DNA from: Ampelomyces quisqualis
Lineage: Eukaryota; Ascomycota; Dothideomycetes; Pleosporales; Phaeosphaeriaceae
Assembly: GCA_018398575.1 (NCBI GenBank)
Contig: JAGTXZ010000018.1
Location: forward strand, 3,100,001-3,164,000
Reading direction: 5' to 3'
DNA: 64,000 nt
Shown here piece by piece: positions 10,680-20,185 of the stretch; positions within the stretch are counted from its first letter, which is position 1; each line of letters starts with the position of its first letter. Below the pieces are notes generated by a model. That model made no database searches. It had not been told where the DNA came from and was given only the letters and a program-made list of their open reading frames with translations. A program made the translations under genes and the position numbers.

Positions 10680-11192
10680 GAAATTTGCCACATGTCTCCC
10701 GTCTGAGTTGGAGCTGTTGTGCCACCATGCTCGACATCGAAACCCTGCCACAAGCGGCGTAGTTAACCAACAGTGAACCGCACTTTAGTCACCCCCAAAC
10801 AAACAGGTCCCGCATCTCGCGCGTTTGTGCCCCGAAGTCGTCAGACGGCTCGCAGCCCTTGCACGCGACGTTAACTCTAGACTTTGCCGCCTCCGACTAT
10901 GAGCCTGCTGGCGAATGAGCATAGAGCGTTTGACGAATCTCGCATCTCTAAGCCCTCAAAGCGCGCGAACAAAGGTGGGATGGCTTTGGGCTCTGCCGAA
11001 CTAGCTCCTCTGTTGTACTCTATGCCGATTGCCTTCCATTTCCATCGTATATTAAAGCTGACCGAGCCTGGCGTGGGCCAACGTTACTGAGTGTTTCTTC
11101 CTCTCCTCCGAGCTTAACACAACACACTTTACATTGGTTCAAGATCACTTCTTGTTCCCCACAAGCACAGTCGGCGTCAAAATACGTCCAAG

Positions 11193-12185
11193 ATGACTTC
11201 CAACGGCCAAAGCAATGGCACTGCCAATGGTAGGACCAGGCAGCGGACACCCCTTCGCCCTGGTATCTACTCGCCAACCATGACATTTTTTGACCCCGAG
11301 ACCGAAGCGCTGGACATTCCCGCGATCAAGAAGCACGCCGTGAGACTTGCGCAAGCTGGCCTTGTTGGTCTTGTAACCATGGGATCGAACGGAGAAGCTG
11401 TCCACCTTTCACGTGCCGAGAAAACTGCCGTCACGCGAGCAAGTCGTGAAGCCCTAGATGAAGCTGGCTTCCAAAACGTACCGGTCATGGTAGGGGCTTC
11501 CGAACACGGGATCAAACTCACGATTGAGTTGTGCAAAGAAGCTGAAAGTGCTGGTGGCGAGTACGTTCTAATCGTGCCCCCAAGCTACTACCGCTACGCC
11601 ATTGATGAGGAAGCCATTGTCGAGTACTTCACCAAGGTAGCAGACGCCTCACCACTACCCATCGTCCTCTACAACTACCCTGGAGCTGTTGCCGGAATCG
11701 ACATGGACAGCGATCTCATCATCAAGCTCGCCAAACACCCCAACATTGTCGGCACAAAATTCACATGCGGCAACACCGGAAAGCTCACACGTGTTGCACT
11801 GGCTACAAATGCATGCACGCCCAAGAACAACGGCAGCGGCTACATGGCTTTTGGCGGTATGGCTGACTTCACAGCTCAAACCGCCGCTAGCGGAGGCTCA
11901 GGCATTATCGCTGGTGGAGCCAACGTTCTTCCCAAGACATGCGTCAAGGTATGGAACCTGTGGGCAGAGGGCAAATACGACGAGGCTTTTGAGCTTCAGA
12001 AGGTCCTTAGCAAAGGCGACTGGGTGTTGACCAAAGCCGCGATTCCCGGCACCAAATCCGCCATACAATCCTACTACGGCTATGGCGGCTACCCTCGCCG
12101 ACCACTAAAGCGGCTGCCGCAGGACAAGGTCGATGCAGTTGCGCAAGGGATCCGGGAAGTCATGGATGTGGAGAACAGCTTATGA
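11193..12185 (+). CDS. gaaC: 2-keto-3-deoxy-L-galactonate aldolase, GaaC/LGA1 type (DapA family)
   Basis: Intronless, 330 residues, from the ATG at 11,193, which has no in-frame rival nearby. It is a TIM-barrel class I aldolase of the DHDPS/NAL family. The substrate-binding loop GSNGE is at residues 64-68, the catalytic Tyr at 160 (LYNYPG) and the Schiff-base Lys at 189 (IVGTKFTCGN). Family knowledge: GaaC/LGA1 splits 2-keto-3-deoxy-L-galactonate into pyruvate and L-glyceraldehyde, the third step of fungal galacturonate catabolism. The first 20 residues are a polar extension (SNGQSNGTANG) without targeting character, so a cytosolic place is likely. The divergent gaaA partner and the GARE between them support this substrate over the related 4-hydroxy-2-oxoglutarate aldolases. 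Confidence 0.87.
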   Translation: MTSNGQSNGTANGRTRQRTPLRPGIYSPTMTFFDPETEALDIPAIKKHAVRLAQAGLVGLVTMGSNGEAVHLSRAEKTAVTRASREALDEAGFQNVPVMVGASEHGIKLTIELCKEAESAGGEYVLIVPPSYYRYAIDEEAIVEYFTKVADASPLPIVLYNYPGAVAGIDMDSDLIIKLAKHPNIVGTKFTCGNTGKLTRVALATNACTPKNNGSGYMAFGGMADFTAQTAASGGSGIIAGGANVLPKTCVKVWNLWAEGKYDEAFELQKVLSKGDWVLTKAAIPGTKSAIQSYYGYGGYPRRPLKRLPQDKVDAVAQGIREVMDVENSL

Positions 12186-13414
12186 TGACGACGACGGTAT
12201 ATAGTTCTGACATTCCCACGTTTGCGTCCCCTTCCGTCTGCATACCTGCGCAAACAAAATACATATTCATCTATCGCGGCTTACGCCAAAACTCTCCCTA
12301 GTACTTATATATCGCAGTTGCACATCTCCTTGCGTCCGTATCACAGCACAGCCTTTCCGCCTTGTTTACATTGTCACACGCCTCTTTTCCCCGTCCATTC
12401 TATGTGGAGCAGAGGCTCGAAATCAGGCATGTAGCCCAAAGGGAGACGACATGACTCCCAGGCACAAGACTCTATAGCGAGGCTTATTCTCCACTCGATT
12501 CCATACTCCAGCAATCAACTCACGTCCCTCATAAGCTTCCAACTTTAAGACATTCCGCACCCCAGACCTCCCCATAACCCCAGCTTTCCATAATCAGTTT
12601 CCATCCCGTCCTTCAAACGCATCCGGTTCATAGCAACAACAAGCCCCTGCAACCCCCTGCATCGATCCGCCGCACAAAGCTGAAGAAACGTACGGGGGGG
12701 GGAGTTACGCCAGAACCCCAGCGTAGGCAAATTCTCGAAATTTCCACCCGGCGCTGCGTCTCACGTTTGAAAAATAAGTCGGGTGACCGGTTACATCAAA
12801 GCGATTGCTTGCGACAACCACAGCGACGTGCTACGGTAAGCGAGACGACAACAATTTTTTTAGTTGGGGAAGCCTAGGTGCGTAGCGGTAAAGATGTGGA
12901 GCTTGTATAGATTGCCAACAATGCTATTTAATTACCTCGTGGTTGTGTATGCAGTTGTTGGTTTTTTTTTGTTTCAAGGGGGGGGGGGGCGGAAATCCGG
13001 CTTGGTATGCGACGTGAGAGCCTGCGGTTTTTTTTTGTTGCGGGGCCAGATTACGACGTCACGCCAGCGTTAAAAAACGATCTGGTAACTACATGTGCAA
13101 GTAAGTGCCTTGTTCTACTGACTGGTTGTAGTATTGCTCGAGTCTGGCGCCAAAAATAAGCGCTCATACTTCGTAAAGTCCTGTCGACTGTGCTGATCCG
13201 AGACAAGAGACGCTCCCATTTTGCCATGGACTGACTCATGGACCCAATTGAGACCAGCTGTTGGATACTGCGCCCGTATTCAGTAATGTTACACTTTGCT
13301 TTTTTTTATAGCGTGGTGTAGTCTCTCTGTATATTCTGCGAGCTCCCACCACTTTCGACAAAATCAACTGGGGATATATAGCCTTAATCAAACGCCCTGT
13401 GCAAACGCATTCCT
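12186..13414. other. Intergenic with homopolymer tracts
   Basis: 1.2 kb between two convergent genes. No gene is supported; ORFs at 12,222-12,434 and 12,864-13,073 are chance. Poly-T, poly-G and poly-C-like runs are frequent between 12,690 and 13,060. The two flanking genes' 3' UTRs lie here. Confidence 0.5.
12961..13037. repeat. Homopolymer cluster: T-run, G12-run, T-run
   Basis: A T-run at about 12,962-12,970 is followed within ten bases by twelve consecutive G at 12,978-12,989 and by another T-run near 13,028-13,036. Such tracts are hotspots for length variation and sequencing error. Confidence 0.7.
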
Positions 13415-16114
13415 TCAAATCGCTAGACCATTTCCAAGACTGGTCCATCGGTACAAGGAGAGCACTTCTCGTCGCTTTGCTGGTGTCATTTCGCGGGCGT
13501 GTCCATGGCCCTTGATTTGCGCCAATGTGGAGATCATCACCTTTCGGAAGTTTCGCTGGTATTCGGTATTGAGCGTGACAACGGCAGCTTCATGTGCTCG
13601 CACTATTGTCTCACATGCTCTGATAACGCCAGGAGCCGTCTCCGTGGACAGCTTGTCCGCCAAGAGCAGTAGGATCAGACTACCTTGCAGGAGATACTAT
13701 GGACTGGTCAGTGTCACGTGCGATATAGAGAAAGGCCAATAGACAGGGAAAGGGCACACAAGACTCACCATTCCGAATAAATACGGCATGAAGGACAGAT
13801 CCGGGTCCAGGTCGAGAATTTCCTCAACTGCATGTGCAGCCGAGATCGCGTTCGATGTGGCCGCAAGGAAGTTCGAAGAGCAAATCCACATGTTGTCATC
13901 CTCCAGAAGCGCGACAGGATCCCATTTCCCATGCAGAAGAATATGCAAGACATGCATGATGTGGTTCGCATATGCGGCGACTTTGCGCGTTTGGTGCGTC
14001 CATTCACTATGGACTGGGTCTGGGCTAGTGCTCTGCTGGTTGATAGGCTTCTCATTCGGTCCGCAGCCGTGCTGAGTCTTGAACTCCTCGATACTGTAAG
14101 CATATCTCTCCAATTGGTGGGTAATCTCGGCTTCGTGTAGCTCCCAAGAGTTTCGTTGGCCGAATCGGGGGTGGTTCTTCTGAGCATTGAGGTCGACAAC
14201 ATCGCCAAGAATAGTCATCAATGGGAGGAAGAATCCGAAGACATCGTGTCTATCAAAGTCAGTACATGAGGAACAGTGAGGAGTAAGCAAGCGTCCAGCA
14301 GTTACCAATGGCCTCCCATAGTGGTGACTGATGACTTTGTGTAACGTTCAGCCATTACTGGTATCTTGGAAAGATACACGAAGCACACCAGCCTACACTA
14401 TGAAGGTACGCTTGCTTGACTCGAGACCTTTGAATACGTACGAGGTGCATTGGAAGCTAAGGCCCTTCGTACGGGGTCCAGTGTGACCAGTATAGAACTC
14501 TCCCGTTTGCCATAGTGTATCCGCGACCGGTTGGTACAGATCTTCGCATTCATTGTCCAGCATCGCCAGAGGGCGGTTATAACACAGACCAAGGTGCCGG
14601 TCGATCATGTAGAGGAGCCACCAAAGTCGCCGTCTCTCCTCCTTCATCTCTTCTACGATGGCTGCAGCTGGTGTGCCAGCGGGGAGCTGTGCACCTGATC
14701 GAGAGCCATCGGCTAGATCCGTGTCGGCTTCAAGATCACGTTCCTTTGCCGGGTCCCGTTGAGAAAGCTCTCGCCCCAACTTCAGTTCCCTGGCCAGCGA
14801 CCAGGCCGCGTTCCACCATCGAAGCGAGGCTGCTTTGTATTCGCTTGCCGAAGTAACGACTCCAAGGTTCATATATGTCGCGATATCGTCCAAAGTACTT
14901 GTTGGAAGCATGGCGCCGTCGGGTCTTCCATCATATCGTCCAATCACGCGGTCGACACGGAAACCGTCGGCTGTGGCGTTCAACGCGGAACCTGGAGCGA
15001 ATCCATGTGATGAAGGCGAATGAACCAGGGGTTTCAAAAGATCCACTGTCAAGTTCCACAGCTTCTGACATATCGCGGACCTGGCAGATGGCGGCGAGGT
15101 CAGGTAGCTGGCCTCGCTTGTCTGCGCCGCAATCCAAAGCATGCTGGCTAGCAGGGCCGGGCTGCATTTTCTCGGCTTGTGCTGGCGCAGAAACGACCTT
15201 TTCCTGAACACCGAGCCCAGTATATACGGAGACGCAGGCTCCATGAAGACGGATGACGAACTCTGAAAGTAGTACTCGAGGAGATGGCAAGCTGTCGTCA
15301 CCGTCATGATGGTGCCCAAATGTGGTATCAACGGTTTGAGAACAGGATACCTGGAGGATACAGGGGGGGCTGCGCCGTTTTGAGACGAGCCGATGCTTGC
15401 TCCTGACTGCGGTGATGCTGTATCGACCGAGCCGTAGCTGTGAGGCGACGATTGGCGGGCCGCCTGGAACGGCATGGAATAATTCGCCATGTTTGCGTAT
15501 TCCGGCCCTATCTGACCGCTCTGGTGTTCTGGTAACAGGTGCATACCGTTGACGGCGTACATCAGTTCCCCGCGCGGGATTTCTGCATGCATAGACGGAT
15601 ATGCGGCGCCGGAGCCGAGGAGAATTGGGTCGATCATCATGTGGTCGACGGGAATTGGCTGCCACTCTGGCTGTGGTGGTGCATTGTGCAGAGCTTTGGG
15701 GTGCGGAAACTGCTGCACAGCTGGCGTTGCTTCCGACGGGGACCAGGCGTCGTCGTCCATTTCCAAGAGACCGTCGGGCCTCTCATACAAGCCGCTGCTT
15801 TGCGTCAACCCGGGCGGGTGAGGGCTGTGGCCAGCTGCAGCGGCCTCTTCGCGTTGCTTCTGGATGTGCCTCGGCACCTTGCCCCGGCGTTTTTTCTCCC
15901 GGTTGTACTGGCAAACGTACTCGAGTTCGATGCAGCGCGAGCAGGGTGCGTGGCCGTTGCACCGTGTGCGCATACGATGGCAGTGGTCGCACGCTCGACT
16001 CACCCTCCGCTTGACGGGCGCGGAGCTTCTGCGCTGCAGTTGCAGCGTCGGCATCTCTGCGGGCGTGGTGGTGCTCACGACCTCCATGGTCGCGGCGGCA
16101 GCTTTCCAGGACAC
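13415..16114 (-). CDS. XlnR-like Zn2Cys6 transcriptional activator
   Basis: Three exons, complement(13415-13696, 13769-14249, 14442-16114), give 811 residues. The introns (72 and 192 bases) have GTGAGT and GTACGT donors and keep frame exactly. Residues 42-68 form the binuclear zinc cluster with Cys at 42, 45, 52, 58, 61 and 68 (spacing 2-6-5-2-6). The basic linker EKKRRGKVPR after it resembles that of XlnR. The middle holds the fungal transcription-factor region, including LCYNRPLAMLDNECEDL. The third exon carries the family's conserved C-terminal blocks: ACETIVRAHEAAVVTL, EYQRNFRKVM and LYRWTSLGNGLAI. XlnR-family proteins activate xylanase, cellulase and pentose genes. Whether this is the XlnR ortholog or a paralog cannot be told here. 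It lies convergent to gaaC, 1.2 kb away. An alternative start is M10. Confidence 0.88.
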
Positions 16115-17043
16115 CGGGGGAGGCGGTCGAAGGTTATGTGGGCCCTCGGAGCGTCACCTACTCGGTAGTGCAGAGCAGTTCCGACCACGAGCCTCGAGGA
16201 ATCCTCGTCACCAAAAGCCACCATCGGAATCTTCTCTGCATCCATGCGCCTTCGAGAAGCGAGATCAGCTCCTTGTGCTACGCCAATCAGCGCACGCTTG
16301 GTTAATGTGCGGGTTAAACGTGTAAATTCCCCGCCATTCCTGACGGCTCTGCCACTGAACCATGCTTCTCCACGAATGCTACTTGTACACACCCGCTCCC
16401 GTTTAGTCTCTCAGTGCGACCAAACACAACTGAGTTGACGGCTTTGGTACAGGCCAATAGCTAATTGCAGCTATTGTGGCAGTGCGTGGCTGGTGCTTGA
16501 TGCAGATGTTCTGACTGGCTCAAAGCTTCGGGGCCGACCCGGGGCCGGACGCTAGCTCGGCTCCTCCTCACAAAGGGTACGTCACGCGAACACTTCCGTA
16601 AACTGTCTAGTGGTTCCGACCCGAAGCTATCCGCCAATCAGTTCCAAGGAGTTTACAAGAACACCGAATCGGCTGAGCGGAACGGCGTCACCAGCAACAA
16701 GTGATGATAATCATGGCCCATGGTCGACTTCCAACCAGCATCTCTAGAACAATATCCGCGTCTCCATGTCGTCTCTCTTGAGTTTCCTTAGAGTCTGCAA
16801 GGGCGAGTGTTAGCTAGGATCACCATCTCCTGTTTCATCATTCTCGCATGCTCATGCCGCTACTATATCGTCGAGCGCCAGACACACCCATCCATCCGTC
16901 CGTCCGACAGTAAATCGTCATATCCAACCCAAACACCCCCATACATCAAACCAAGCCACCACCCTCCATGCGCTCGCCCCTTCAGCATCTGCTTTCGATT
17001 TCAAAGCAAAGAAACTGCCGACTGGAGACTGCCGTATACGTAC
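16115..17043. promoter_or_regulatory. Upstream region of the XlnR-like gene, with CCAAT boxes
   Basis: 929 bases between the regulator's start and the 3' end of the GST gene. CCAAT pentamers occur at 16,283, 16,454 and 16,634 (plus strand), candidate sites for the HAP/CBC complex. A short CCATCCGTCCGTCC repeat lies near 16,892. ORFs at 15,864-16,325 and 16,807-17,145 are not protein-like. Confidence 0.5.
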
Positions 17044-18180
17044 TTACTTTTCACTCTTCTTCGCCGCATCCTCCTTCATGCCCTTTTGCACCCACGCCCT
17101 ACTCCTAGCCGCGTATTCTTCCGTCTTCGCCTTGTCCTTCAGTAGCTCCTTGATATTGTGTGGGTCAGGCACATGTCGACCTTTCTCCACGGCAGGGCGC
17201 GCAGTCATGCGTTCTTCCCATGCTTTCAGCGAGGGGAATTCATCAATCTCAATGCCTGCCCAGCCGGCGCTTGCGACCCAGCCATAGTGCGCGACATCTG
17301 TTGGGACAAGGTGAGTTTTCAACCAGTGCCAGGCCGACAACGTGAACGGACCTGCAATGGTACATTTCTCGCCAACGAGGTATGGTCTGTTGTCCGACGC
17401 GAGATGCTTGTCCAGCACACCGTACAAACGCCTGGTTTCGTTTTGATACCGGTTCACGCCGTATTCAATGTGTTCGGGCGCATAGCGCGTGAAGTGGTCT
17501 GTCAGATCCGAGATTAGCTTGTAGTCCGCGGCATCTGCAGAAAGGATATATCCTCTAGGAACTTACTCGCTTGGCCTTGCATGGGCCCTACACCGGCGTT
17601 CATGAAGAACAGCCAGTTGTTGACTTCGTAGTATTGTCTCGTTCCCTTGGGGAAACTGATCTTGTGCTCTGTGTCATAGCGATCAACGAGGTACTGCATG
17701 ATACTTCCTGATTCGAAGAGGTTGATGGTCTTGCCGTCGGTAAAGCTATCTGTTAAGGCAGGAATCCGGCCGTTGGGATTGATGGCGCGGAACCATGGCT
17801 CTTTTTGCGTGTCTTTGCTGATGTCGATTTTGTGGACCTTGTAGGGGAGACTGGCTCGAGAGGTTAGTGTTTGGTCAGGTCACAAGCAGGTTCCTGTTTC
17901 AATGGAGTCTCGGCAAGATGAAAGGTAAGAAAGACATGACCGTGTTTCTCAACTCTGTTGCTCATGGCTTGATTCCTTTGTTTGCTGTTGTGGAGCACAT
18001 GATAACCACTTAAGTTTGGGGGATGCGAATGATGATCGAGCCATAGTTTTGAAACTTTGAAAAGTAAAGAAGCTTAGAGGAAAACTACACATACCCAAGC
18101 TCCTCGAGTGTGATGGAGATCTTGATGCCGTTAGGCGTCTGAGTCGTGTAAAGAGTGATGTCGGACTTTTGAGAGGACAT
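17044..18180 (-). CDS. Glutathione S-transferase, Ure2/GTT-like
   Basis: Three exons, complement(17044-17498, 17567-17850, 18095-18180), give 274 residues. Intron 1 is 244 bases with a perfect ACTAAC branch; intron 2 is 68. Using the CTGACAG acceptor at 17,499 restores the canonical GQANHFTRYAPEHIEYG stretch. A nearer CTGCAG would leave a 32-base intron and a foreign insertion. The N-terminal thioredoxin fold includes TTQTPNGIK, the cis-proline region NPNGRIPAL (residues 53-61) and the glutathione-binding ESGSIMQYL (75-83). The C-terminal helical domain carries RYQNETRRLYGVLD. These GSTs conjugate or reduce with glutathione in the cytosol; the substrate is unknown. This is the last intact gene before the AT-rich isochore, about 130 bases from its edge. 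Confidence 0.9.
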
Positions 18181-18715
18181 GGCGGCGACAATTCTGTGGA
18201 TGAAGATAGCTGTATTCTGGTGCTCACTGAACTTTTAGTGTTTCGCCAGGTTCTCGTGGTTTATATTCATGTAGCATCCATGCCAGGTAATTAGCCAAGG
18301 GTGAAAAGTCTGATTGTTAATTAGTAAGCAAGAAAAATCACCTAGGCAAAAATGTTTTGCAGCCTATATTATTTGTAATAAGCACTCTGCATTTATATTT
18401 AGCAGAACTAAAAGGTTATGCAGCTTGTAAAAAGCTTAACTAGGTATTACTATAAATTGTAAATTATTATTATAGACTGTAAAGTCCTTTTCTATGTTAT
18501 TTATCTATCTGTAAAGCCTATAACCTAATCTATAGCCTTAACAAAGTCTGCAAGCTTGTTAAGATTATCTTAAAGAGTTATAACGCTCTTATTAATCTTA
18601 TAAAAAGTAAATAGAATATCTATACAAAGTTATTATAAGCTGTATAACAAGAGTTATAGAAGTTAATACTAGTCTTAGGGTTATTAGCATAGTCTTTGCA
18701 GCTCTACTTAGAATG
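18181..18715. other. GST promoter and edge of the AT-rich isochore
   Basis: The first 100-130 bases are normal promoter sequence. From about 18,310 the composition changes within a few tens of bases to TA-rich sequence poor in CA/TG. The rest, to 18,715, belongs to the relic ORF into which element A1 inserted. Confidence 0.7.
18310..18715 (-). pseudogene. RIPped relic ORF of unknown family, left part
   Basis: Read on the minus strand, this continues the frame found at 25,832-26,839 once A1 (18,716-25,831) and one copy of its GAATG target duplication are removed. It carries the motif SCKDYA. A similar TCKDYA lies 31 codons earlier on the other side of A1. In-frame TAA/TAG are frequent, as expected of RIP. 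Confidence 0.4.
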
Positions 18716-19014
18716 TATAACAACGCAGGTAGGTACAGCTATTAGGATCAAATTAGATACGTATTAGAGGCATATAGGAGTGCGTGTTATATTAGAGATT
18801 CTAGATTAGCTATACACCTATAGGTCTTGTACAGAAGGACAAGAGAAACTTGTCCTCTATCTATGCTATAGGCTTATATTTATAGTAGGCGTAGTAGCTA
18901 AGTTAGAGCGCTATTAGAGCGCTTTTAGTTCTAATCTACTAGCTCCTTACATAATCTATTACTAAGCCTTTATAAAGTATTAGATATAACATGTGTTTAC
19001 ATGTGCTTGTTACA
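18716..19014 (-). repeat. A1 3' LTR (299 bp)
   Basis: Near-identical over its length to the LTRs at 25,533, 27,875 and 34,692. Most differences are C/T or G/A. Confidence 0.92.
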
Positions 19015-19339
19015 TTACCTCTCTTCTTAAAATTAATAGTTTCTATTAATTAGGTCTATATTAGTGTTGTTTTAGATACTTTTCTAAATTGTTGTAAACT
19101 TACATTTACCTTAAGTTTATTTTAGAATAATATAATATAGCTGTTTGTTATTGTTTTAATCTACGCGCTAGCGCGTTTAAAGTTCCTAACTTTACTTTAA
19201 GCTTTTTAAGCATATATACAAGGCTAGCCCTCTAGTATACTACTTCTCTATACTCTCTCTCTATACGTTTATATACCTACAGCTATCTAACTGCTCTTCT
19301 AATTTAATTGTTAGCTAATTGTTTCTGCAGATACATACA

Positions 19340-20047
19340 ATGCCTATTCCTGTTCCTTCTAAAGCTTATCTTCTAGCCTATTAGGTTATTTACTTGTAGG
19401 CTGCAAGGGCTTTTACTTGCAGCTATTTTAATATTAAGTTTAGATTCTATTTAGATGTGTCTAAGAAGTATACTTATTGCACACTTTTAAATAAGAAGTG
19501 TTGCCTAGTTTCTCTATATGTAGGCTAAGAGTATAATAGCTTCTTTAAGGCCCTTAACTGCAGGTTTACTGCCTTAGGTAGAGACAAGTCTAATAAGGTA
19601 GTATTAGAGTAAGAGGCTGCTGTTAAGAAGGCAGCGTTTTAGTTAGCTACTATTATGTAAGTAAGCACTACATAAGTAGCTAACATAAATAACGCTAACT
19701 TGTTAGTTAGTACTTATTACTAGAGAGAGGAGCTAGCTAAGGAGGTTAGAGCAATAGCTAAAGAGGTTAGGTTGCTTAGAAGAAGTATAGCTAGGTTAAC
19801 TAGTGTAGTTGCTTAGCTAGTAGATGTTATAATAGTATTAAGGGCCAATTAGTTAGCAGAGCAGAAGAAGGCGTAGGCAGCAACGTTTTAGGTAGCAGCA
19901 GAGCAGAAGGCAGGTACTTGCAGCAGGCAGGGCTAGAATAGAAGATAACTAGGTAGTACGTTAGTGTCTGTACCTAGGGATTTAGATAGTTAAGAACGTT
20001 CTACTAGTAGCAGCAATAGTCTGCTGTTAGATCTAATAGAAGAGTAA
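19340..20047 (+). pseudogene. Antisense ORF relic in A1 (708 nt)
   Basis: Lies between the pol end and the 3' LTR, on the strand opposite to gag-pol. From the ATG at 19,340 one frame runs 236 codons, interrupted only by TAA/TAG (expected RIP products of CAA/CAG/TGG). The product begins MPIPVPSKAY, has a cysteine-containing stretch (CTLLNKKCC) and a predicted coiled coil (EELAKEVRAIAKEVRLLRRS). Element A2 has the same frame with the same length. Function unknown. Confidence 0.7.
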
Positions 20048-20185
20048 GACTCCTATTGTTAATAGCTGTTACTTACTAGTATAGTAGTTGCAATATTAAG
20101 TTTAATTTCCTTAATATAATTATCTTGCAATACTGTAAGATCTTTAACTTCTTTTTCTTATGCTATAATCTACTTAGCTAACGCT

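Larger units (their letters stand above)
10198..11192. promoter_or_regulatory. Shared divergent promoter of gaaA and gaaC
   Basis: 995 bases lie between the two divergent start codons, with no supportable gene. Regulatory-type motifs cluster near the middle (10,628-10,679). A GTATATTAAA element lies at about 11,048, roughly 145 bases before the gaaC ATG. The gaaC 5' flank is pyrimidine-rich (CTTCCTCTCCTCC near 11,097). Confidence 0.7.

Noticed and set aside
14931..16168. Long alternative-frame ORFs over the XlnR-like gene
   Set aside because: Shadows in GC-rich coding sequence; the spliced minus-strand frame carries the zinc cluster and all family blocks.
17499..17566. 32-base intron in the GST gene ending at CTGCAG (17,535)
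   Set aside because: Too short, and it leaves a 12-residue insertion. The 68-base alternative ending CTGACAG restores the conserved GST sequence.
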